Shown: piece by piece, positions 22,331 through 34,110 of the stretch
Layout of the letters: the number at the start of each line of letters is the position of its first letter
Numbering within the stretch: the stretch's first letter is position 1
Notes under the pieces: generated by a model
The model's input: only the letters and a program-made list of their open reading frames with translations
Told to the model about the DNA's origin: nothing
The model's database searches: none
Made by a program: the position numbers and the translations under genes
Origin: Gnetum montanum
Lineage: Eukaryota > Streptophyta > Gnetopsida > Gnetales > Gnetaceae
DNA length: 43,145 nucleotides
Direction of reading: 5' to 3'
Assembly (NCBI GenBank): GCA_015680685.1
Contig: MNCI01038288.1
Location: 190,615-233,759 of the forward strand

Positions 22331-24100
22331 TTTGAGGTATAAATTGGATATCAACATCTATGCATTATTGTAACAACTACTTCCCTAGGTCATAGTAAGA
22401 TTGTAAGTGCTTGGCTTTACACCCATAGATTTTGGTTACTTGGTTAACCATGAGTTGTGAATCACCTTTGATCATTAAGTGTCTACTACCTAGATCATGA
22501 GCTACCATCATCCCTCTAATCAAACCTTCATATTATACTATGTTGTTGTAAATGGGAACTCAAAATAGTAGGCAAAGGATCAAATTTCACCAAATGTGAA
22601 TGTTATGATGGTAGCAATGTTGGCTCCATGGGTAGTTGAAGCTCCATCAAGGCTCATGACTACCTCATAACCCTTGGGTACTTGGCTAACTGTGTTAATT
22701 TGTTCATCAAGGAATTCAGGATCTATGGTTTCTTGGCCATGAATAGGTAAAACTGTGAGTTGTATGGCTATAACTTGACCTTTTGTTGAGGTTTGAGAGA
22801 CATAATTGAGGTAAAACTTGATGGTTATGGATTTCCATTAGGCTATATGACTACTTTCATAGATGTTAGTCATTATGGCTATAAGTATGTTGTTCTTGCA
22901 AATCAGATTGACTTGGCTTTTGAAGAGGTAATATCTACACTTCTTCAATGAGAATACTAGTGTTAAATAGTACTTCTCCACTTTAGTGTATCAAGTCTCA
23001 CGTGTAACTATGCATGGCTAAGGTAGTATACAGGAATTTCTACTCCATCATCACATTTATGATATAGTAGAAAGGAAATAGATGTATTAGAGATGGCAAG
23101 ATAAATATAAAATATTTTACCCTCTTGCAGAAGTTAGACTATCAATAGTTATGAAAACTCTTGCTTAAGGTTTTCAAAGACCTCTTGGCATTGAGTTATC
23201 CACTCATAGTGAACTCCTTTCTTAAATAGATGTTGCATGGACTATAACTTATCTATAATCCTTGTAATAAACTTACAAATAAATTGTAATCTACCTAGTA
23301 ATCCCCAGATCTCCTAAATGTTGTTAGGCACTACTAATTTAGATATGGCCTTAACCTTATCAGGATCAATGAGTACCCCTACTTCAGAGACTACAAAACC
23401 AAGCATTTTACCAGTCTTGATACTGAAGATACATTTCTTAGGATTGAGCCTAAGCTCATATTTGAGGCATCATCCAAGTACAAGATCTAGGTCATTAGCA
23501 TGATCATGGGGCATCTTGGACTTGATGGTTATGTCATCTATGTAATCATTAAGCATACCTAGCATGTAATCACTGAAGATATAGATCATGGTCCTCTAGT
23601 ATGTCACTCTAGCATTATTAAGGTCAAAGGGCATCATGTTATAGCAAAAAGTACCTCATGGGGTCATGAAGGTCATGCTAAATTGGTGCTCTAGTTTATC
23701 CAATTTTGGTTATACCCAAAAAATCCATCCATAAAGGACAACAATGCATGTTCGATCATAGTATCAATAAGTTGATCAATACTAGGCAAAGAGAAGTCAT
23801 CCATGACCATTTCTTTAATTAGATCTCAAAAATCAATGCAAATATGAATACTTCCATTTTTGTTAGGGACTACCACTATGTTGGATACTCATTCTACGTA
23901 ATCGGCAACCCTAATGAAACCTTCTTGATAGAGCTTTGAGATTTCATTGCAAACTACCAAGGCCAAATCTAGTTTAATCTTGTTCAGCTTTTGCTTAATT
24001 GGTTTAATGCTAGTGTCTAGTATGATGTTGTGATAGACTAGACATGGGTCTAATCCTTGCATATCTTCATAGGACCATGAAAATACCTTAATGTTACTTT
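22331..24100 (-). pseudogene. Tat/Ogre-like RT with RNase H and a second RNase H, decayed (element 3)
   Basis: From 24080 leftward on the minus strand: KQKLNKIKLDLALVVCNEIS, then YVEWVSNIVVVPNKNGSIHI, then LSFMDGFFGYNQ near 23725. The active-site motif YIDDI, with both aspartates intact, is encoded near 23545. The connection and RT-linked RNase H follow, with a readable KCIFSIKTGKMLGFVVSEVG near 23440. About 22700-22480 encodes a second RNase H start, MSLDGASTTHGANIATII, of the RVT_3 type. Having two RNase H regions is a mark of the Tat/Ogre branch. Several Gln-to-stop changes are present. Confidence 0.85.
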
Positions 24101-24400
24101 GTAAGATCTTGGTGATGTCTTGACCATATTAAGGCTAGAGTGAGGAACTTAGTTTAACAATTTTCTCCTTACCACTATGTTTTGTGAGAGGAACTTCAAC
24201 TATAGAGTCTTTGGTTATATCATCAACCTCTAAGTTAAGGGTTTTTACTAGGTTTATAGGCCATTCTAAAGGTTTCTCTATCAAGGCTATGTGGTCTACA
24301 AGACTCTCAGGCTCAAGATCTTGGCAATTAGGATTGATACACCACTCAACATCACAATGAGATCCATGTAGACATAAAGGCAAGTAGATTTACTCTCAAC
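24101..24400 (-). pseudogene. Protease-RT linker fragment of element 3
   Basis: An open stretch on the minus strand (24383-24135) encodes a hydrophilic, acidic segment with CDVEWCINPNCQDLEPESL and ends in KIVKLSSSL shortly before the RT starts. It fits the variable linker between protease and RT. No protease active site and no gag were found to its right, so element 3 has lost its 5' half. Confidence 0.5.
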
Positions 24401-25050
24401 TACTCATAATATAAAGCCTATTAAGTGGCACCATGGTAAAAGTAAATAAATAATGTTAAAATGCTATAAACTTGTGCAAATACATTCAAATCCAATGCAA
24501 ACTAGGTCATCCAAGGTCATCAATGAGATAGGTACAATTTGACAAAGTATCATAAAGGCTAAAGAAAGGTTAAATAAAGATCAAGAAAGGGGAAGTATAA
24601 CAAATAACACTACAAGTGGTCAATAAAGGTTACAATTTTCATAATTTTAGGCCTTAGCAGAACATGATGATAGTTTAGAGTCTTGGTGGACTATGATACT
24701 AGTTTAAGGACCTTAGCCGAGCATGGTCATATGGTGTTAGAAGGTGGTCAAGGAAGGTGAAACCCCACTATTTGATATCATTTCAAGGCCAGAAAAATGA
24801 AAATAAAGAACACATAAAGCTGTATAAAGGCTATAGAATGTCAATAAGGTTAACAAGGCAATAAGTCCAAAAACAAGCCAAAACATTATATAACAAGGAA
24901 AAAATCAAGTAACATAGAATATATATGATAAATTTTAGCTAATATAGGTTGAAATTAGCTAGCTTTCCCAATTTTAGACCTTAGAGAGCCATGTTCTAAG
25001 GGTACAAGGCTATTAGGTGTGTTTAGACATCAATTGGGGCTATTTCTAGG
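24401..25050. other. Spacer right of element 3
   Basis: No gene was seen. A segment at 24655-24745 resembles 20815-20895 next to the other end of element 3 (both contain variants of AGTTTAAGGCC followed by a TGGTACTAG-like word). This may be a repeated untranslated segment of the element. Confidence 0.4.
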
Positions 25051-28000
25051 CTGTTTGAACCCTAAAAATCAAGTGTTTTGAGGCTTCCACACTAGGCTAA
25101 GCATGGAAGAAAGGACCCTTAGCATGTAAACCAAGAAAATAGGTTTTGGGATGCTCATATGTCCAATATTAAGGTTCTTAGACCTTCCCAACGTAACACA
25201 AGATCAAATCCATCAAAATTAGGTACTCTAGAGGTCTATAAAGGGCAAAAACTAGGTTCTNNNNNNNNNNNNNNNNNNNNNNNNNNNNNNNNNNNCACCC
25301 CCCTCTCTCCCTCCAACCTTTCTATTTCCATGCTGGCCAACATGAAAGAAAAGGAGGCTCAACATAGAAAAATAAAAGCCAAGCTAAAATATGATCAAAA
25401 ATGGTCAAACAAGTAGTTAGGAACTAAATCTGCAGAGTGTGCATCCTCTAGCTTCATTTTGAGGTAGTTTGAGTCAATTTTAAGTTTCAAAACATGTTAA
25501 AATGGCCTCCCCGATTTTTTCATGTTGAGAATAGTATTCTAAGCATGGAAAATAGGGGGACAATTTTTTTATGAATTCAAAGTGATTTAGGAAAACTTTG
25601 ACCATGTTTCTAGCCCCTAAAACTATAGACTTTGATTTTGCAAGTTTTTAGTTGATTTTGAACACGTTTGAAGTTTGTTTAAGGGCACTTAAGGTCTTCC
25701 CCCCTTGTTTCCACACTAGGGAAGTTACTTCATCATTGAAGAATGGGGGAATGAATTTTGGAGGTTGAAATTAGATTAGATAAGCAAAATATTGGGACTA
25801 TGAGGTTTTGGGCTTCTCCAGCATAGGTCTTTGGCTTCCAAGAGTGTCATCTTGTAATCAAAAATGAAAAAGTAGATTTCTCCCATTGTTTCCATGCTAC
25901 AGAAGTTACTCTAGCATGGAAGAAGTAAGAATCCTAGATCTAGGCCAATTCGGATCATAATCAACCATGCATGTTACCTTCCAAAGTTACCAAGGCCAAG
26001 GGCTATGGATCCATGTTAAAATTTAGAAGTTTTAAACATCCATAAGTAGTGTTTTATCTCTTTCCCCATTTTTCTAGATTGGGGATGAAGAGCTCAACAT
26101 GGAAAACTAGGTGGATCCACATTTTGGCCTTCTAGGATTAGTCTTGTGAACTTTAAGAACTCCAATGGTTGCTATTAGAGTTTTAGAGTGCATGAAAGGT
26201 CATTTAATGTCATTCTAAGGTGTGTAGTACCCTCAAACAATTTTTACCTTGAGTTTCCATGCTGAGGATACTATCCTTGGCATCAAAAAAGGGATCCCCA
26301 ATGTGGAAGAAACATGCATCTCAAATCTAGGCCAATTTTGACTTTAATTAACTTTGCATGTCAGCCTTTGGGCTACCAAGGTTGAGGACTAGGGTTTCAC
26401 ATTAAGTTTTGATAATTTTGGGTATTTCTAAGAATTGTTTGGGCTTTACCATTCTTCCATGCTAGGACTAAGATTCTTAACATGGATAACTAGGAGGAAT
26501 CATTTTTTAGGCCTTTTGGCACTGGTTTCTTAAAATTTGAAGGCTCCAAAGGATGTCACCAGGGTCCTAGAGCACATGCAAGTTTATTTAATGTTGTTCT
26601 AAGGTGTTTATGGACCTTAAATGAGTCTCCCCATTAATTTCCATGCTAGGTGGCATGGATGGAGGAATCCCTAGTATGGAAACATCATAAAACACATCGC
26701 TAGCCTAGTTTTGACTTCAATCGACCATGCATGTATGCTTTTGGCATTGCCAAGGCCAAAAACTAAAGTTTTGAGTTAAAATGGGTTAGTTTGTAGGTTT
26801 TCCAAGTGGTCTATAAGCTTCCCCATCTTTTCCCATGGTGGTAATTGTAAGCCTAGAATGGAAATCTTTGGGGAAATAGGTTTTTACCTTTTTAACTCAA
26901 TTTTCACCATGTATGTAGGTCCCTGAGGTTGCTAGTGACAATTATTAATGTCTGGTATCAAAATTGCTATTTTGAAGGTTGATGAATGGTTTTTGATATT
27001 TCCCCATTTTTTTACATGAGTACCTCCATGCTTAGTGTTGAAAATTGGAGGAAAAGCTTTTTGTCCATTTCTTATCACTTTCAATCATGCATGTAGGCTT
27101 CTAAGGTTTCTCACATCGATTACTAATATTTGATGTCAAAATTCACTTATTTCAAGGGTTATTAAGTATTTTTTGAGCTTCCCCCCTTTGTTAAACATTG
27201 GGGCTTTCATGCTCAATGTGGAAAATTGTGGGGAAGGTCTTTTTAATTTTTGATGATTAATTTGGCTATGCATGAGTGTCCATAGGGTTGTTGGAGTTGG
27301 TCATCAGTGTCTAAGGTTAAAATATAGTCATTTTGAAGGTTGTGAGTATGTTTTTAGGCTTTTCCCCTTACATCCACCCTAAGGGTGAAAGGCTCAACAT
27401 AAAAGAGGTCTCCCCTAACTAAGAAAGCTAGATCTAGGTTAGATTAGCAACCAATTGGCCATGCATGTCAACCTTTAGGGTTGTTCAATGTTAATGATCA
27501 ATGTTGAGCATCAAGATTCGATAGTTTGGAGGCTTCTAAGTATCTCATATAGTCTTCCCCCTTTTCTCCATGCTAGGCTTGCTATCCCCAATGTGGATGG
27601 GAGGGGATGGTAGTTTTATGCCATATTTAACTACTTTATTGGCATTTAGAAGCTCTAGAGGATTCTTGTAAGATCCAAGGGTCATCAAGCATAAAGAAAA
27701 AATTATTAGGCAATTGATTTAGGTCATTTTTGGCTTCCCGCCATCCATCCACACTCCAGGTGAGAGGCTCAACATGGAAGAAGCCTCCCCTAGCATGGAA
27801 AACAACAAATCCTAGATATTGACCAATTTTGACTAGGTTTGGTGGGGTTTCAAGCCTGCTAGAGATGCTTAGAGGGGTTCTAGGTTACATGGGACTCTTT
27901 TAGGGCTCAAACTTGGGCTAGGTAAGTGCTGGGGGGTAAGAGTGGATGTCAGCCCCCTTCTTGAATCCTAGGCACTACTTCCCTAGTGTGGAAGCCCATG

Positions 28001-28165
28001 GTGTCTAGCTTTGTTCATGTCTCATCCATTTTTGGGAACCTAGGGTTGAAAAAGGCAAGTTCAGGTTACTAAAAATAGAAAAATATTTGTAATTCTAATG
28101 ATTTTGTAAAATAGGAGGCATTTTTCTATGTTGGACATGGTATTCCTATCATGGATGCATGGTGG
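25050..28165. repeat. Degenerate tandem array, period about 180-195 bp
   Basis: About 16-17 units can be counted. Each has a TTTCCATGCTAGG-like word followed, about 25 bp later, by a CAACATGGAA-like word. In many units an ACCATGCATGT-like word lies about 80-100 bp further on. The GCATG anchor in successive units falls at 26729, 26911 (GTATG), 27089, 27270, 27463 and about 27642, giving spacings of 182, 178, 181, 193 and 179. In the left part, units of two types alternate (anchors at 25969, 26356 and 26729), a dimer period of about 380 bp. No coding potential was seen. The 35-N gap (25261-25295) lies within it. Confidence 0.8.
25261..25295. other. Assembly gap of 35 N
   Basis: This is a run of 35 N inside the tandem array. 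It may mark a sequence that could not be resolved because of the repeats. Confidence 0.99.
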
Positions 28166-28557
28166 TTAGGGTTTCCATAAGGTTTTAAGTGTCAAATTAG
28201 AAAAAAGCTCAGCATTGATGCCATTTTTGGTTAAGAGAGAAGGTGCAAGGTGGGGCCCACAATCAAAGAATTTAAATTTTTGAAAAGTGAATTTGTTTCC
28301 CATCGAAAACCAATGTCAACTAGACTTTTTCCCCTTTTCACTTTAGTGAACTTATAGCTATAGAGCACTAAATTAGTAGCTAGGATTTCAAGATGTGCGT
28401 TTAGGTTTTAGATGAATTTTATATGTCCAATTTTGCAAGTTTTGATTACAACTATCATTCTACAACAAAAATGCATTAGAGGAGAGCTCTAGTAAAGGTT
28501 CTTATGGTAGCAATAAATAGATTTCAGTGTGAAAGCCTTCCATCTTCCCCACAACCA
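28166..28557. other. Region between tandem array and the plus-strand gene remnant
   Basis: No gene was seen. If the plus-strand gene below is real, this 390-bp AT-rich stretch would hold its promoter and 5' untranslated region. No clear TATA box could be chosen. Confidence 0.4.
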
Positions 28558-31500
28558 ATGTTGATCTCCCATCCTTCTTAGTTTTCAATCATTTCCGACA
28601 TTAAGCCTACCATAGTGCCAAAGCAACAAGGGGGAAAGACCTAGAACACTATGATCTAGAAGGTGGATGAATATTCCCAAGAGCTAGAAGAAGTACCTAG
28701 GCCCATCTCCATCCAAGAATCTTCTGTTTCTACTCCAAGGTAGGTAGTTCTACCTACTTTTGCCTTTGTTTTCTATGGTATTTCTAGTTTTGTTTCCCAT
28801 GTGTTGGGGCCATTTTCTCTAGATCTACTTTGGTGGAGACACTAAAATGAAATTTTGATGAAATCCCACCTCCTATTTTTGCCTTTTCCACGTTGATCCA
28901 TGATCATTTCATTGTTTTATCTTTTGTAGATTTGATTTTGAAAATAGGGTTTGCTATTTCATGATTTTTTCCCAAAATCTTGGGGTGTGGCTTTTTTTTT
29001 TAGATCTAGGCCTTAGGATTTGTTAAAAATAAATTTCATAGAAATCATACCCCATTATTTTGATGTAAATTTTAATGTGTTTCAATGGTTTTTTCTATTT
29101 TAATTGTTTCCATGTCTATATGAAATCTAGGTTTTAAGGTTTTTGATGTTTTGTCATAAAAAAGAAAGTGATGTTGTGTAATTTTTCTTGGGAGAACGAC
29201 TGCACATTTGTAAAATTGAAGGTTATGGGTTTGTAGCCTTTCTATTATTATTTATAATGGTTATTACCTCATTTAATTTGGATTCATAATGATGAGGTTA
29301 TGGTTGTTTTCCTAACATTGCACAGTTACGTTATTTGTGCCACTTTTGTAATTCTATGAAATTTTGAAACTTTTTTGTAAAGAAATGGCAAATGTTTTGG
29401 CCATTTTCTAATTATGGTTGAATAGGATTTTACTTTAGGTTTCCAAAAAAGGTGGAATCACTCCTATTGGACTTAAAATGAATTTTCTATGAATTTTTTA
29501 CTTAGCATGTGTAATAAGGATGGTTGTGCCATTTTTGTATTATTGTCCTAATTGAAAACATTTTCCTACATAAATGGAAAAGATTTTGAATTTTTATTAA
29601 TATGGGTGTAGAGGGCTCAATTTAAGCTTTGAAAAAATGGTGAAATCACTCCATTTGTGGCTCAAACGAATTTTTGGCAAATTTTTTACCAACCTTACAT
29701 GAAAAGGGATAAATGTTGATAACTATGATTTTGGCTAAATATTTCTATATTTTATAGATATATGTCTATAATTTTTTAGTTCTAATGTTCATGGTTATAA
29801 GGTTCATAATTTCATAATCCTTTTCATGGTGGAACCGCTAAAATCATAACATAAACAAATTTTTGATAAATTTTTTGGCTATGGCTGTGTGAACAAGGAA
29901 AAATTATGATCATAGCACACTACCAATTTGGAAATTGAAGTGGTTGATTGTATAACTTATGTTTTTCTTTTTTCAACATGTAAAACTTATGCTTAACTTT
30001 GGTTTTTAAGAATAGTAAAATCATTTTCTATTTTTAGTGGGCTTTTACTATGGCTACATGGTTTTTTCTATGTTTATGATGCTTTTTCTAAATTTGTGCA
30101 TAGTTTAGATGTCTTTTTTTCTCAAATTTATGCATGCTTTACATAATTTAGATGCCTTTTCTAAATTTATGCATAATTTAGACTAAGACTTAGTTTTGGG
30201 CTATAAAATTTTAGCTATAAAGGCTATAAAATATGGTAACAATGTTTTTATGGAATGGCTTAAGCTAATTTAAGAAAAACATCTTAGAGCTTTTTACAGA
30301 GGCTAATTTCACCTCTGACTAGATGTTTTGTCTAAATTTGCTAAGTTTTTCCATAATGTAAGGCTACACAAGATTGTAATAATGTTTTCTTGTGGAATTT
30401 CTTAGACTAATTTAGAAAAACATAGAGCTCTTTATAGAGGCTAATTTCACCCTCAACTAGATGTATTATCTATGTTTTCTAAGTAACTTTAATAGGTCAC
30501 AATGTTTTTTGCTTTGGTTCATGCAGGGTCCTTTTGAGGTTTTTCCTCATCAGAGTGGAGCTGGTTGGTATCTTGTGCTACATTGGTCATCCTAAGACCA
30601 ACACCCCACCACATGAAATGTTTTTTGGAAAGCCCTCATTATGGTTTAGGCTTGGGGCAAGGGACTTCCTTGCCTACCTCCTTAGGAACTTCAGTGTAAT
30701 GTTGTGGTCACACTTATCTACAAATGTTGTTGGGATTGTTATGGAGACCATGTTGCCTCGAGCATTCAACCTTGTTACAAGATACATTACTAACAAGCCA
30801 CTTCCTATGATTGCAGGAGGACCAGTGAATGCCATAAGTCCACGTTACCTTATAGAGATCTAGACAAAGCTAGAATATAGTCAATATAATACTAACAATA
30901 CTTTGATGGTGGCACATAGATTCTACACATTATTCCAAAACTTGACTGGCACTGTGTATCTTCTATAAGGATAAACATCATTATTATGATGTTTTTATTC
31001 TTTTCTCTTGACTACCTACCCTAATATCATTGATTTTACAACTTCTTGTAGGTACAAGGTCAATGATCAAGGTTTGATCATCAATGATCAAATCCTGTTA
31101 GCAGCTCAAACTATTTTGGATGAATTCACCAAAAGTCCTCAAATCATAACTATTGTGTATCAATAGTTAAGAGGGTACTTTGATGAATATACCACTAGGT
31201 TTAACCACATATACAAAAAGCATAAGGATGATGGCACGATGCACAACTAGTGGGTATATGTTAATAGCATGAATCAGATCCTTGTTGTTGGAACCTCCAC
31301 ACCAAAGAAGAAAAGGAAAGGTAAATGTAAAGGCTATATCTTCTAGTGTTCTTGTGGCTATAACTTGGAGTGTTCTATTGCTTTTCTTGGTCATTGAAAT
31401 TGCTCATGTTGATGCTACACTTTGGCTATTACTTTGCAAGACCTTCCACCTCAGCTAATGTCACTATACGACTTTCATATTCACGTCATGAGAATCCCCT

Positions 31501-34110
31501 CATCCTAAATTTTAGTGAGGTGACATCAACACAGGACTAGCTAAAGGAGCAAGCACCTAGCTACGTTCAAGAAAACATCCAACTTGTAGGTTTGCTTGAT
31601 GTATTCATGGCACCCATCCCTTTCATTATTGCTATAGAGATGTTGCATGTCATCAACTTCTTTGATGAGAAGGTTGGTCATTTTAGCATCATCATCTAAG
31701 GTGTGAAGTTAAACATGGACATAGGTGTGGGCCTCTTTCGTGACTTGTTTGGTATCCCTATTTACAAGGTAAAGGTTCCTACTAGGATAGTAAGGGAATT
31801 GAGTCATCGTGATGAAGTCCTATAGTGGCTTGGTGCCAACATGAACCACTCTAAAATTTTGATGAATAGTTTCACAAACCCTAATGTAAAGGAATCATAT
31901 CCTTTGTCTAAGTCTCATGCATTTCTTGAATTACTATTACGAAAGAAGGTAATCAGCCTAGCACAAGGGTGGACCTTTAAGAAGGTCATGATGGAAGACA
32001 TCAGATTTGATTAGGTGGCTGCTTTGGCTACTAGGCTTTAGAAGGAGATCCTTAGACTCCATGCTAACACCTCTATAATAATCCATATGCAATTTCCATT
32101 TTTTCTAGGTTATCTAAAGACATTTGTGGAGTTTCTGGTGGTGTACAAGAATGGACAATGGATTTTCCAAGACCCAAAGCAACTTTTTTGGCCTTGGATA
32201 AAACACATTTATCATATAGTGTAGGCCTAGAACCCACCAAAGGGGATGGATGATATGTTATCCATCACCACTAAGAATCTTGATGTTAGGCAGTATAGGT
32301 CTCCTCATAGTACTAATGAGGATGAGCCTCACATTTCCTACTAGTGTTCAAGATGCCAGACAATGGTGTATGAAGGCCAAAGAGATAGCTAGAGAGAAAC
32401 TCAAGAGATCTATGTAGGAGGCACACTTAACATTATATCAAACTACCTTGAAGAAGCTTAGGCCATCACAATAGGTAGTTTCATGTATGCTTTGTTTAAA
32501 TTTGGCTATTTCATGTTTTAAAGTTTATGGCTACTTTGTAGTTTTATGTGTTAACTATTTTTCTATGTGCTATGATTGTAGACAAGTCTTAGGCTATGGT
32601 AGCCTAACCTGCTATGGAGAAACAACAAAGGCATGCAAAAGAGGCATTCCTAGACCAACCTATGATTGAATGATTTACTGATGTAGGTATAGATGATCTA
32701 GATGTCTTGTTTAATGAGGCAGTACTAGGTACCTCTTCCATCATCATCCCTAAGGAAGAGGAGGAGGAGCTAGGTATACCTATGCCTTAATATTTTCATT
32801 ATATCTCATTGTTATCTTTGTTTATCATCCTAACCTTTCAATGATTGTTATGCTTATAGTAGTTCTTGAACCACCAGCACAAGCTCCCATCCCTAAGTTT
32901 CATGTGAAACCATGGTTAGAGGCTCTAGACAAAGTGGAGTTCATACATGTGATGGTTAAAGACATCATCAATTGGTTGCATCAAGTTACACCTAAGATAG
33001 GTAAGGATTTTGTTTTATGTGCTTTAGTCATAGGCTTTTCTTGCATTATGACTATCTTAGGTTGTGCATTATGTTTTATGATTGTATTTTATACTTGTGT
33101 AGTGCCTTCTATGGAGTGGGACCCTAGCAAAGACATGAAGATAGACTCCTTGCCTAAGCTTCCCTTTAATGTATCTAGTGTACACGTGAATTTGTATGAT
33201 ATTTTTATTGATTTAGCAATGTTGTGTGCAAAAAATTCATGAAAACTAGAGAGGTCCAACAAATCCCTATGGAAGAAAGTTGTGGTCTTAAAGGAAAAGA
33301 CTTAAAGGTAGGAGGAGACAATTAGAGATCTCTAAGACCATAAGGCCTTTGTGGAAGCCCAAGTGGCTAACTTAGGTGAAATATGGACTAAGAAGATCAT
33401 GTGGGCCTACTACTAGCATGTCATTTAGGACAAAGTAGTGGTCCTATAGTAGATGGTAAAATAATGTATGCAGATGCGCCTCATCTCCTAGAAGGTTAAT
33501 GATTGAAAGGATCACTACACTTGGATCCTAGAGTTGGGCAAGATACAAAAGGTCCACAAGCAATAGTACAAGGTGGATTGTAGGGCCTACCTAAAGTGTC
33601 TCAAGGAGGATTTCATTGAACAACAAAAGAGAGAGATGTTCATCTAAGGGATCTAGATAGAGAGTGTTGATCAACTTTTTGAAACTACTCTTAAGGTGGA
33701 GTAATCCCCTACTCTTCATATTACCACTATTGTATGTGGTACCTCTACAACTACTACTACCTAGGAGCCTCTTACTTAGAATCCTATACATAGGACCAGC
33801 ATTCTCTCTAGCATTAATCTTGGGGATGTTGACTGGGTCAACATGATAGATAACTAGATCCTCTATTTTTTAGAGGAAGGCCTTCCTCATCTACCCCTAG
33901 AAGTAATGGAGCCAAAATCTCCACAAGTTTGATATATTTGATGTTTTAGTTTTTGTGTTAAGTCATGATTTTGGCTATGCGTTACTAACTAGCTATATGT
34001 TATTGCATTTTAGACCTCAGTAGACATTGGCAGCCCTAGTATTAAAGGTGGGAATGACCCACCACTTCCTCCTCTAGATTCCACTTAGCAACCTCCTTTA
34101 GTTTAGCTTG
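28558..34110 (+). pseudogene. Unrecognised multi-exon gene remnant, decayed
   Basis: I do not recognise the product. Proposed exons: 28558-28739 (ATG at 28558), 30527-30964, 31052-31320, 31441-32474, 32582-32773, 32860-33000, 33103-about 33930 and 34014-about 34107. That is roughly 1050 codons. Junctions use GT/AG, except the donor after 30964, which reads ATAAGG (a probable G-to-A change). The frame is kept across exons 1-2, 2-3, 3-4, 5-6 and 6-7. Interruptions are mostly TAG or TAA where Gln would fit, plus a frame change near 31500. Recognisable text includes AGGPVNAISPRYLIEI, LLDVFMAPIPFIIAIEMLHV and a Lys/Glu-rich, coiled-coil-like stretch in exon 7 (33240-33650). It could be a dead host gene or an extra gene carried by a large retroelement. 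Confidence 0.6.

Noticed and set aside
25159-25416. Plus-strand open frame spanning the N gap
   Set aside because: Its length depends on unknown bases and it lies in a tandem repeat with no coding pattern.
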